Program-made: the position numbers and the translations under genes
In this document: positions 51,123-63,109 of the stretch, piece after piece
How positions within the stretch are numbered: position 1 is the first letter of the stretch
Layout: each line of letters begins with the position of its first letter
Notes under the pieces: generated by a model
What the model was told of the DNA's origin: nothing
The model's input: the letters and a program-made list of their open reading frames with translations, nothing else
Database searches by the model: none
Source of the DNA: Paramecium octaurelia
Taxonomy: Eukaryota > Ciliophora > Oligohymenophorea > Peniculida > Parameciidae
Assembly: GCA_905182995.1 (NCBI GenBank)
Contig: CAJJDP010000149.1
Location: forward strand, 186,001 to 250,000
Direction: 5' to 3'
DNA length: 64,000 nucleotides

Positions 51123-51123
51123 N
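51123..51123. other. Contig join (single N)
   Basis: The next contig restarts inside the Cys-rich gene, at the juxtamembrane domain, with a diverged sequence. Confidence 0.85.
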
Positions 51124-52505
51124 TAACAGTTGAAGCAAATAATAAACCAACTTAGGATTTAGATTACGTTGAAATCATGATAAAAGTTTTGTACTTAGAA
51201 AGAGCTGTTGATCCTATCTTTATTCTAAATTTTCTTGATCTAAGCATCATCATAAACGAATAGGAATTAGAATAAGAATATTAACAAATATAGATATAAC
51301 TCGTATCTCCTAATCTTTTATCAATCGAAGAATAAAAAACTACTGGGTCTATCATTTAATTTAGTTAATATCAAATATAAATCATAGCAGGATTAGTATT
51401 AGTTTCTTCTTTAAGTGGAAAATTTTAGATCATAGAAAATTAAATAGAAATGATGTAAATGCTCTATTATTACAAATACATTAATATTATCAAGGGATAA
51501 AATTTGCTAAAGTTTTTTGATACATTTAAAATAATATAGTTAGCCAACTTTTATGAATTTATTGGATTTTCACCCTAATACTTTATATTTTTCAATGTAA
51601 CTTCCGAAAATTCACAATCTATCTTTGAGGATGATGGAAGAAGCTCAAATTTTTTGGGTGCCTTTTTCGAAGTATTCTCCATCTTTTTCGTAGCCTATTT
51701 CAGCCATTTATTCTCCCAAATAATAATTAAGAAACTTATAACGTTTATTTCATAATTTAAAACAGATACGCCAAACCTTTATTAGTTAAAATTATTGAAT
51801 CAATTAGCAAAAATTTGTAAAAAACATTATGGAAATTAGTTTAAAGAATAATTTAAAGTAATATTCTAATCTCTTATATATGAATATGTTATTAGCATGA
51901 TGTTATCATTTCAATATTAAAATAACTACAATTTATAAGGAATTATAAGTTTAACCCTAAAGGTTAGTTTATTACTCTTTATAATTTAATATTTAATCAA
52001 CAAATAGAATTAAAGATTAAGCGAATTTTAGTATACTTTTAGTTGTATCTAAAAGATAATTTTTAGTATTATTTTAGTAGGATGTTTTGAATGTCCTATA
52101 ATTTAAATATAGCTTTGCGCTATCAATGAACTATGCTATTTTTCATTTCTTTTCCTGAAAAGAAAAAAATTAGAAAAACTTGATGGTTACAAAAAGTAAT
52201 TTAAGCATTTAACATTTTTCTTCATGAATTTGATTTATTTAGTTAATGAATTTTCAAAAAACAATCCTCAGAATTTGGTTACTCTTGGATGGATTTAAAT
52301 TGGTATAATGAGTTTTAATTTAAGCCTAACTTTGATATTAGATTTATACATCTTATTAAAGCCAGCCTTTTTGAAAATTATTCAAACTTAGCTTCAAAAA
52401 TATTGCTATTATTAAACTAAAAGATTTGCAAATCATCAACTTTTCGATTTAGGGGATACGAATATCATCAAACAATAAGCAATCCAAAGAGTGTTTTATA
52501 AATGA
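51124..52505 (+). CDS. Giant Cys-rich membrane protein, diverged paralogous C-terminus
   Basis: About 460 codons corresponding to 31,100-32,485, all in frame and ending RVFYK-TGA. Differences are few at the 5' side and increase to perhaps 10-15% near the stop. They are mostly conservative or synonymous: GCFECPIIQ replaces GCFQSPMIQ, and TLILDLYILLKPAFLKI replaces TLLLDIYILLKPVFQKV. Preservation of the frame shows selection, so this belongs to an expressed paralogue, presumably paralogue B. The same five or six membrane helices are present. Confidence 0.8.
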
Positions 52506-53480
52506 CCTGCTTTCTTCTCCTAAATTGGAAAATATAAATATATATAAAACTCTATTTTTATATGTTATAAATGATATTAATCTCTATAATCTGAATAAGT
52601 ATTTATTATTTACCAAAAAGGAATTAATATAAACTTTTTATTCTACAAATAATGAGAATCTTTAATTTTTTGTCATTTGTTTAAATGTTTCAAAAAAATT
52701 CAGTATTTTTTATATGATGCTTGGCTTTCCAAACCTCATAATTGAGTTGTGCTTTATTTCTATATTAAATATTGTCCTTTTAGATTGTAAAAATAAACCA
52801 AAAGGAAATTTTTTGTAATATTTCTTTGTAATTCTAAAAAATAGCAAATTTAAATCTCTAAATCTACTAAAATGTGTTATTTTCCCTTAAATGTTTCTTC
52901 GAACTTAAACTTACTTAAATTTGTCTACATCCTTCCTCTTGTGAATTTTTGAAATACTGTTTCAATTCTCTGATTTAACTTTATTAATATTTCTGATCAT
53001 CAACTCTATTCGCTTATAAGTAGCCATATTTATTTCATTTGATCATAGATACAGGGACAATTTCAAAAACAGGCTTACCGATGGTTTCCTCATCCAATAT
53101 AACAGCTCACTTGATCATCGATATTTTCCTCTTTACTTTAAAAATACCAATAGGAAAGCTTCTATCTTCATAATTACACTTAGATCTTGTTGATTTGGAT
53201 GACTTGATTCTATTACCTATCTTATTCAATTAACTTCTTAATGTAAAAAAATCTACTATTATAACTAACCAATCAATGTTGAAGGTCGAATTATCTTAGT
53301 GATTGCATAATATTGATCTGAAAATTATTCCTTAATCTCACCTAAAGTGATTTTTCAAAGTTACATCGCTTCTTTTAAATTCAATTTCTTTATCTTTTTA
53401 TTGAATCACAAATAAGAGTATAATTGAATGAATTTGATTCTTTATAAGTTTAAAGATATATGAAAGATTCAGATGCATCA
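52506..53480 (-). pseudogene. Decayed minus-strand gene, paralogous copy
   Basis: Aligns loosely to 32,486-33,400. On the minus strand ETIGKPVFEIVPVSMIK is followed by TGA. A further ~100-codon open stretch reads QIRELKQYFKNSQEEG, then FWFIFTIQKDNIQYRNK and YEVWKAKHHIK. A possible 22-nt intron occurs at the same place in both copies. The family is unknown, and both copies look damaged. Confidence 0.35.
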
Positions 53481-55557
53481 TTGATTTATTTTTGTGAAAT
53501 GTAATCTATTGTGCACAAAGGTCGAAATACCAAGTTGGAGGATTGAATCGACAGTCATCATAAAGAAGATCTGAACTTGATTTTTGAGGACTAGAAGGTT
53601 TATAAAAATAATTACCATAAATAATGCTTGAACTTTGGGAGCCATAAGCTATCTGAATTCGCAAATTTACTACTTAGGATATTAAATAAATCGATAAAGT
53701 TTAAATTTTATACACTGAACTCAAAGGTAAACAGGCTTAGTCTTTTTAGGAAATAAATATAACAGGCATTCTAATAATGATATTATTTATAAACAAAAAG
53801 AGAACCCTTATCAGAATTATTATTTAAGTAAATTTAATGTTAGAAATCTATTTCTTTAATCTCCTTATGTTTATCATATCGCTGCTAAAGATCGCATAAT
53901 ATTTAGTGTTTATGTATAGTCCTGAATGAGTGCCATCTCCAACTGGATTATAACCCTAGTTACTATATACAGCAAGTATTTAACAGAGACTTCGATTCTG
54001 TAGTTCTTCCATATTCGTATTGATAATGCCATGCTGTTATTGGATAATAATATTATTCTAAAATGGCTACGTTGAACCTAATAATAAATTTTTTGATCTG
54101 AAGAAAGATTTTATGTTTATAATTAAATATTGAAAACTGGCTTTGATCATTTTATTAACTAAAAAATAAAAATGTGCATTCAATAAAATGCTAAATAGAA
54201 TTTCTTCAACTTTATAGGCTATTTTTAAATGGCAGTGCTTACAAAAGAAAAATGTACGATTTATTTAAAATTATCAAACTGATTTTTTAAATTATATAAA
54301 ATGAAAATTTCTTCATCTAATATTTAATTTATCAAAAATTTTATTTATTACGCTGTGATAGATAAAGAAATAAATTAAGTGATAGATCTGCTTACATACT
54401 TTGTATTTAATACTGTCCAAAAACGGTACAAAGAAATTCTTAAGCAAATTTGCGACTGGGTCATAAATTAAATAAACTAATAAATAAAGAGCTTACAAGA
54501 TTTAAGTTTATTTAATTATCTATCTCGGTTTTATTGATTTCGCTATTATTAGAGAATAACCTAAATTTAATTTAATGCCAAAATCGTCATGAAAAAAATA
54601 CAAAAAAGGAAAACAAAGATGCAGGGCAACCATCGTTACAGCAATTTTGCCTTAGAACATATAGATTGTTTAATTATTTTTGGAATTTTTTTGAAAACTA
54701 AATAATCAATGAGATTAATGCATGCATTGATAATTACAAAATCAATCAATAAACTTCGCAGGCGGATGTTAATATAAAAATGTTAAATTAACTACTAAAT
54801 TGTAAAAATCTAAAGACTTTTTTCACAGGGTTTAATCATTCTTAAAAATTGACTATATGTTGTATTTATTTAATAAAATTTTACATAGTAGTAGTAGGAT
54901 CTTTTAATCAAAAAAGAAGTGTCCTGAAGATAAAATGATTTGAAATAATTGCAAATTTCAAATATATTTTCTTTTTAAATCATTAATACAATAATAATGA
55001 TATTTTTTAATTTCAGAAAACCTTTTGAAAGCATCGCAATAGTGAAATTCAGCGAAGTCAACTCCATAATAAGTATGATTTAAAGCTGATTAAGTTAAGA
55101 ATTGGTATAAAAAAAATTAGTAAGGATTGATTTGACAAAATAATTTTATCAACCTCCAAATTTTATTTGAATAAGTAAATTTAAAGTTTAGATGCCTAAG
55201 CTTTTCATAGATTATATAATTTTAACTAACTTTTGGTTCTTTTTCAAAAAAAGGCAATTAAACTATCCAATTAATAATCTTTTAATTAAAACTCTTAATT
55301 ATATACAGATTTAGTAACTTTTTAAAGTTATAACTTCACCATCATTCCTTAAATCTATAAAATTTAGCCATATACTTGAAGTTTTTCATTACAATTTAAG
55401 TAATTAATTAAATTAAAGTTTAATTAATGCTCTGCTAAAGTTTCATTCTGAGAAATAATAAAAAATTGATTATCAATTATATTGAATATAGACTAAATAA
55501 TTATTGATAATTTATTGAGTATCAACTATCTTCTTCAACCAAACTAGCTCAGCTACT
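53481..55557. other. AT-rich region, nothing recognised
   Basis: About 2 kb without a gene, RNA or repeat that I can support. Confidence 0.45.
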
Positions 55558-56070
55558 ATGACTCAACCTTTTAAGAACTTACTTTTAAGGATGAGATATT
55601 AATAGCGCTTTTCTAGGTAAGTTCCTAATCAGTATAAAAATCATCGAATATTAATGATAATAGTAAAGTCAGATGACCGATTGTTGTAGCAATCGATGTC
55701 TGAAGCTTATTCTAGCAATCTTATTGAATTGGAAACTTTCTATTTTAGTGTCATCCTTTTGTTAGATTAATTTTTAACAGACCAATTATTTTTCATAAAA
55801 GTCTTCTAGATTTAGTGCTTATTCAACTGAATTATATAATTCATCTTTCATTTAGATGCTATTCGATTCACAATTATGATTATTTATAATTTCAAATATC
55901 CAAGAAATTGTTTAATTAAAGTTAATTGTTCTAATTTTAACTCATTACACATAACTTTATTTTTTAGGGCTATCCAAATTCTAATGGATAGTTGTAATGG
56001 ATCTTCTTATATCTATGATCTAAAAAATAACATTGATTCAGAACTTAGAAAATACTATGAAGTGATTTGA
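55558..56070 (+). pseudogene. 171-codon frame with one internal TGA, unknown
   Basis: A single frame begins MTQPFKNLLLRMRYQQRF and runs to YYEVI-TGA, interrupted by only one TGA at 55,828-55,830. The second half, from MIIYNFKYPRNC at 55,876, is open even in the standard code. No domain is recognised. It may be a recently broken gene, a chance frame, or two exons with an unrecognised intron spanning the TGA. Confidence 0.25.
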
Positions 56071-57738
56071 TTGTTAAAAGCTTTAATATAGCAGTAAAGG
56101 AACCTCACTAAGATGATGTTGAAAATTATTATCCTTGGAGAGCTGTTCCTTATAACAAAAAAAGTATATTTTTCTTGACATTTAAAAGAAAAAAAATTAT
56201 TTATATGATCACATTTTTATCAAAGTAGAGAAAAATTTTGAAATTTTGTGATTGACATAATAAATTTAATATTATTGAAGTTTAAAAATCAATGAAATTA
56301 TAGGTGTTGGCTATTTGAAAAACTACTATTTTAAGTTGTTTACATAACAAATGAAATCTACCAATCCGTCGTTTTGAAAATATTACAACTTAATTTAGTA
56401 AACACCAATGAATCCCAGCATTTCGCTCTGATAGCAAAATTTTGACATCTAAAATACGCCATCTATCCAAAAATAATTGTTGAAATTAGTAAATGAGCAT
56501 CACATTTTCAAAGTCTTAAATACATATGTATAATTCAGCATAAAGAATAATAATTATTTTAGGGTTTAGCAAATATTCTCCAAAATAAAATGGAATAGTT
56601 ATTATATAAAATTTAGAATAAATGGAATAAATAACCTCAATTTGATTGATTAAGTCGATCAATAAATCCATTCTATTTAGAATTTTATCATTTTTATTTT
56701 GTTTTTCAGAACAACATTTATTAGGTTAAAGAACAATAGAAGTTTACATTATTAAGATTTTCAATTTAATTAGAGACATTATTTGAAAGTTTGATTTCGA
56801 CATTCAATAAACCAAATTATATTCAAATGCTAAAGTACGGACTAGTCGAATTAAACAATATATTTATTTGATTACACTATTACTTTATAATATTATAATA
56901 TTTTTTAGGGAAAATACATTCAGAGATTTTGTAAAATGAAAAGAGATAAAATCAATTAAAAATGAACTAGAGTTGCAGCTTAATTTATTTATAGAGAAAA
57001 TCAACTACATTTTAATGAGATTGATTATAACTAGCTTTAATTAAAATTTCTGTTAATTAATATAAGTATTATATTTATTTCAATTATTAAATGTTTTTAA
57101 CTTCCAAATTTTAGTATAACAAAATTAAGAAATATATGAGTATAATTTTTCTGATTTTCATATAATTTATTATATTTTATTTGTATAACCTCTAATTTCT
57201 GGGAAATAATAGAACAAGAATAAAGTTTTAAACTTAGTTATCTTGTATAGAGTAAGCAGAACTATTAAATAACATTTAAACAACATTTACGTTAATCCTT
57301 CTCAAGAACCATGTTAAGTTTGTATCTCTTTATTAAACAATCAAATATTTCAACAAATTTCAGATTCTGAATAGTAAATACTCCTCATTTGATTAATAAA
57401 TAAGCGCCATTGTATGCATTCTTGCTATTTTTAATAAAAAAATATATTACTTATTAAATCAATATAAAATAAATCCTTTATTTTAATTCAAACAATGCTT
57501 GCTTAAGTCATTACTACTTACCAATTGTATTAATTAACCTTCAAAATAGTGCAAAAGATTACTTAAATTTTATTATCTTATCAATATCTCATATGAATTT
57601 TTATAGATGCAGAAAGAAAGATTCCTGCTCTATGAATTGTTTCTATATTAGATTAATCATATAATAGAATAAAACATTATATTCTTTATCTACTATTTGA
57701 TAATTTATTTTTATTAATTATTATAAAATTGAAACATT
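56071..57738. other. AT-rich region, nothing recognised
   Basis: 1.7 kb of very AT-rich sequence without a supported feature. Confidence 0.45.
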
Positions 57739-59300
57739 ATGGTCAGGTTTCATTGTAGGTATGAAGATAATTTTGAAGAAGCTATTAAAGGATTTTGTAT
57801 TAATATTGGTTGCCATTAAACTCCTCAATTTTGTTTGAAATGTCTCAGAACTATTAAAAAATAACATTAATCTTAATGCCCATGATTTTAGACAATCGAA
57901 GATTTTATCCTGAAATATATTCTTAAAGAAAATGAATTTTATGGAAATTTACGAAACTTTGAGAGCAGCCCCAGTAATTTTATTAATCGAATGCATTAGA
58001 AAGCATAGAATAACTTTAAGAAATTATAAAAATGAGTGATTTTATCAAAAGGAGAATATCTAAAATTTAAAAACGATATCAGTTTCTTAAGAAAGTATCA
58101 TTCTAAGGTTGATGAGACTAAAAAAGTATTGTTTACTATTGATTAAGGAAATTTATATGCTAAATTTAAAGTAATAAATCTGATAACATCAATCAATTCT
58201 ATTGTGTCAGCTCTTGAAAATATTAAAAAAGATTATATAAGAATAGATTACTATAACAATGTTTTAACCGATGACAATAATTACTAATATCTGAGTAGAG
58301 CCAAAAGTTATTTTGAGAAAGGTATAAATTTATGAAATTAATTTTAGGTGAATAATTAGTTAAAGGGGATAATTTAAAGAAGCATTAGCAGCCTTAAACG
58401 AATCATTATCGATGGGTTATAATCACGATTTAGTCTATTATTTAAAAGGTAATTTTGGACTACTAATAAATTTCAAAGGCTTTACATTAGTTATAGATTA
58501 TTCTATTTCTATTGCAAATCATCTAAATAAATTTAGTTTTCTTTTGATTAGCCCGATAAATCAACCCAATATATAAAAGTGCTTACAAGAATCTAGGTAA
58601 CCAATAATTACTTATTATCATTTTATTGGAGTTTCATTAATTCCCCTAGGCAAATTCATAGAAGCTCTTTAGAAAATAAAAATGGCAATAGATTTGAATC
58701 CAAAGAATGAGAACGGCTATTATAATAAAGGGTATTATTCTAAATATTGGAAAGCCTTGCTCTATTAATATTTTGAATTCTCTCTAACTTTATATGAATT
58801 GGAAAAGTATTAAGAAGCCTAAAATGCTTATGAAGATGCAATAAAATTGAATAATCGCTAGGATATCACATACTAAGGGAAAGGCAATAAATATATGTAA
58901 ATATTCAATAGGCAAAGACTCTTTAAAGTTTCTAAACTGAAATTGATCTAAACAAAAATAATGATGGAGCTAATGGGAAAAAGGTTCAAAATTCTTTCAT
59001 TTTTTATCTCTCTCTAATTTCTTTAAAATAAACTTACTTAATTACATCTGTTGTAAAAATTCAAAGATGCATTAATTGTTTATGATTAAGCAATCTATAT
59101 GAACAAAAATCCCATTAGATTAAAGCTCAAGGGTATTCTTTACTTTTTATAATAAAGTGACACATTAGAATTCATAATGTTGATTAAATTAGATATTAGG
59201 TTTGAGAATAAAAGAAGAAGCAAAATAATATTATTATGAGGCCTTAAGAATAGAAAATCTCTCCATTTTATTAGTAATAAATTCCGTTGTAATTAGACAA
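57739..59300 (+). pseudogene. Zinc-finger/TPR protein pseudogene
   Basis: Starts MVRFHCRYEDNFEEAIKG with a Cys/His cluster (CINIGCHQTPQFCLKCL) like the B-box-type N-termini of other ciliate repeat proteins. An in-frame TGA follows after QSQCP. Helical sequence (YLKFKNDISFLRKYHSK, YYNNVLTDDNNYQYLSRAK) leads through a 26-nt intron-like element (~58,322-58,347) to TPR units: FKEALAALNESLSMGYN, KMAIDLNPKNENGYYNKG and YQEAQNAYEDAIKLNN. Several one-base frame changes and TGAs separate these pieces. It is a decayed member of the TPR family; a second decayed member is at 63,110-64,000. Confidence 0.6.
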
Positions 59301-59556
59301 TTGAAGAGAATAGCTTAATTACAATTAAAGATTTCTTTATTTTATTTAGTTCTTCAAAATTTAATAATTTTTGATACTTAATCAAAAATAGTAATATTGA
59401 ATTTCATCCTGAACTTAAATTAAGACAAAAGTTATAATATCTAGGATTTATTAGAATGAGTTATTTTAGAAGAACTTTAATATAGAAATTGATAAAAACA
59501 TTCTTGTTTTGATATCTTCTTCATGTCTTAATACTACATATCCATATATTCTATTT

Positions 59557-59753
59557 TATAATAAAATTATATCAATTTTAATTTAAAGTGATATAAATTT
59601 CAACTAAAAAAATTTAATAAAAACTACATTAAAAAATTGTAATTATAAGAATTAAAAAATAATTAATAAGAATGAAAAAATAAATATTTTAAATAAATTG
59701 AGAGAGTAAATATGATCAATTTAAATAATCGTTTTAAAAAAATAAATTTACAA
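59557..59753. mobile_element. Putative internal eliminated sequence (IES), retained copy
   Basis: 197 bp including one TA. It is absent from the copy at 61,067-62,426, where a single TA (61,115-61,116) marks the exact junction. The left end reads TATAATAA and the right end, on the opposite strand, TATTGTAA. The Paramecium IES consensus is TAYAGYNR, so each end differs at one defined position. The interior is extremely AT-rich and has no coding frame. Known biology: IESs are removed between two TAs by the PiggyMac transposase, leaving one TA. Retention in one contig and excision in another is the simplest reading; an unrelated deletion is possible. Confidence 0.7.
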
Positions 59754-60361
59754 TACTAAAAAGCAGATAAATTAAAGATGAAAGATTACATAATTTATTT
59801 TAATCTAGGAAAATATATCTATTCTCTTTATCAAGAGAATTTCATATGCTCATAATGATTATGATAAATACAGAGACCCAATGAAAATTATTTATAATCA
59901 ATTTATTAAAATTATTTTCAAATTTCTTTAACTTAAAATATTTAAATTTATTACGTTTTAATCCCAAGTTATCATTAACTATCCATCTTCAGTTAATCTA
60001 CCAAAAACAGTACCTGTTCCAAAATCAATAAATTAACCAATTGAAATTCAATTGATTAATATACTTTTATAATGTTAAAATAATATTCATTTTTACAGAT
60101 TAACATCTACTTTTACTAATTATATTATGATTAGAAAAACAATGACAACTATTCCCATTTTTAACTTTCATTTTTTTGGTTATCCAATTCATAGATATTC
60201 ATAACAGGGCTATGTCATTGTTAGACAGTAAATAAGTTTATATTAATAAAGAATAGTCTTTACTTAATTTTTAACACAATCATACATTATTTATTCTTTT
60301 ATTATTTATTTATGCATATTTCATCGTCATCTTAAGCACAAAAGATCAGATAGGTTAGTTT

Positions 60362-61065
60362 TCATCTAAAATTATGTTGATTTAACGTTTATGACATTAC
60401 CAGGACTTATCTATTCTACAAAACTTCATTCTGAATCTTTAGATCATCACCTTTATTAATTACTATCCAGCGAATCAAATTTCTATGTCCTATTATTTTT
60501 TATTAGACATAGCACTATTTATTTTAAAAGAAATTCCAAATTATAATATCATTATCTAAACTTCTAGATACAAACAAATTTGAATTATTCATGAAATTTA
60601 ATTATCCTACAATGCCATTGTGTTAACTAAGTCTTTGCATAAGTTTAATATTCCCTTAATTAAATTCAAATACTTTGAAAATACCATCCATATATCTGGT
60701 TATCATAATAGTAAAATCTTAATTAAAGCAAGCTGAAAAGCAACATTCATATTCTTTGACAGAATTGATTACTTGATATTTAAACAAAACTATTTATGAA
60801 GTTTGATTATTGGTAATAGTTTAGATATCTGGTTAGGAAATCTTAAATGCTTGAAGAAGTTGGGAGAAGCATTAAGTAAATTTTTCTGTGTTTTGAGATG
60901 CTACTTAAATTTCTGGTTTATTTTCACCATTAAAATGGATTAGTGTAGTAATGATATTATTTAATTATTGAGTACTAATTTATGTTAATACTTCATTTGT
61001 GATTGATAAATCTATTTCCATTAACTGATTTAAATGATTAAACATTTCATTAATTTTTGCATAAA
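60362..61065 (-). pseudogene. WD40 protein, partial copy cut by contig end
   Basis: Repeats 61,723-62,426. See the longer copy. Confidence 0.6.
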
Positions 61066-61066
61066 N
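61066..61066. other. Contig join (single N)
   Basis: Sequence after it repeats 59,509-61,065 without the 197-bp insert. Confidence 0.85.
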
Positions 61067-61722
61067 TTGATATCTTCTTCATGTCTTAATACTACATATC
61101 CATATATTCTATTTTACTAAAAAGCAGATAAATTAAAGATGAAAGATTACATAATTTATTTTAATCTAGGAAAATATATCTATTCTCTTTATCAAGAGAA
61201 TTTCATATGCTCATAATGATTATGATAAATACAGAGACCCAATGAAAATTATTTATAATCAATTTATTAAAATTATTTTCAAATTTCTTTAACTTAAAAT
61301 ATTTAAATTTATTACGTTTTAATCCCAAGTTATCATTAACTATCCATCTTCAGTTAATCTACCAAAAACAGTACCTGTTCCAAAATCAATAAATTAACCA
61401 ATTGAAATTCAATTGATTAATATACTTTTATAATGTTAAAATAATATTCATTTTTACAGATTAACATCTACTTTTACTAATTATATTATGATTAGAAAAA
61501 CAATGACAACTATTCCCATTTTTAACTTTCATTTTTTTGGTTATCCAATTCATAGATATTCATAACAGGGCTATGTCATTGTTAGACAGTAAATAAGTTT
61601 ATATTAATAAAGAATAGTCTTTACTTAATTTTTAACACAATCATACATTATTTATTCTTTTATTATTTATTTATGCATATTTCATCGTCATCTTAAGCAC
61701 AAAAGATCAGATAGGTTAGTTT

Positions 61723-62487
61723 TCATCTAAAATTATGTTGATTTAACGTTTATGACATTACCAGGACTTATCTATTCTACAAAACTTCATTCTGAATCTT
61801 TAGATCATCACCTTTATTAATTACTATCCAGCGAATCAAATTTCTATGTCCTATTATTTTTTATTAGACATAGCACTATTTATTTTAAAAGAAATTCCAA
61901 ATTATAATATCATTATCTAAACTTCTAGATACAAACAAATTTGAATTATTCATGAAATTTAATTATCCTACAATGCCATTGTGTTAACTAAGTCTTTGCA
62001 TAAGTTTAATATTCCCTTAATTAAATTCAAATACTTTGAAAATACCATCCATATATCTGGTTATCATAATAGTAAAATCTTAATTAAAGCAAGCTGAAAA
62101 GCAACATTCATATTCTTTGACAGAATTGATTACTTGATATTTAAACAAAACTATTTATGAAGTTTGATTATTGGTAATAGTTTAGATATCTGGTTAGGAA
62201 ATCTTAAATGCTTGAAGAAGTTGGGAGAAGCATTAAGTAAATTTTTCTGTGTTTTGAGATGCTACTTAAATTTCTGGTTTATTTTCACCATTAAAATGGA
62301 TTAGTGTAGTAATGATATTATTTAATTATTGAGTACTAATTTATGTTAATACTTCATTTGTGATTGATAAATCTATTTCCATTAACTGATTTAAATGATT
62401 AAACATTTCATTAATTTTTGCATAAAGAAATTGAATTTATTAATAATTTCTTTGCACTGCTTTGATGTACAAATGAAAGTTATTCAT
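61723..62487 (-). pseudogene. Truncated WD40-family gene
   Basis: A 254-codon frame starting MNNFHLYIKAVQRNYQQ. A helical linker (NEMFNHLNQLMEIDLSITNE) precedes two or three recognisable WD40 blades: CFSACFNQDFTIMITRYMDG then IFKVFEFN, and GQLNFMNNSNLFVSRSLDND then IIIWNF. In the next blade (IIGHRNLIRWIVINKGDDL) the frame slips by one and reaches TGA, and the usual N-terminal zinc cluster is missing. The layout otherwise matches the intact 478-aa gene at 16,338-17,774. Probably a pseudogene of that family. Confidence 0.6.
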
Positions 62488-63109
62488 TGTGCCTAAATTC
62501 AGAGCAGGATTGATGTAAAAAAGCAAATTAAATGAGTTACTTATACCATTACATTTATTAACTATTATTACACTAAAATCAATCTTAAGTATTGATATTA
62601 AACTCTCTATTTTCTTCAATTAAATAACTGTTCAATAAAGATAGATTTTGCAAATGTAACGATAAAATATCCATGTATATGGGAAGAAAATCTAACCTCA
62701 TAAAATTTCTTGAAGAGCACTTGATTAATTCAAAATTTCTTTATTATGTTATTTAGCAAGGCTTCCGGCATTTTAATGAAGAGTATTAGCTAACTTATGA
62801 ATGAATTATTGAAGACTACAGTTTTTTTTTGAATAATTATCACTTAATTAATGTGAATAGATTGGTTCTAAACCCTTTCATGTAATAAACATTTGCAATA
62901 GTTAGACTAGAGATTACCGTTATGAGTGATATTTATTTGGTAATAATCTAATATTGACAAATCGATCCAATTGTTTATTCCCAATTTAATATCAATTAAG
63001 GGAATGATTGTACTAATTTTACATTGAAAACTATAAACACTGAATACATAGACTGTGAATTGCGTCCTCATCTATAATTTAGACAAATCTTAGTTATAAA
63101 ATATTTTTG
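62488..63109. other. AT-rich spacer
   Basis: No gene is supported. It may hold the eroded 5' end of the WD40 pseudogene. Confidence 0.4.

Larger units (their letters stand above)
59509..61065. repeat. Segment duplicated at 61,067-62,426 (minus the 197-bp insert)
   Basis: Offset is 1,558 before 59,557 and 1,361 after 59,754. The copies look identical apart from the precise 197-bp presence/absence. Confidence 0.85.
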
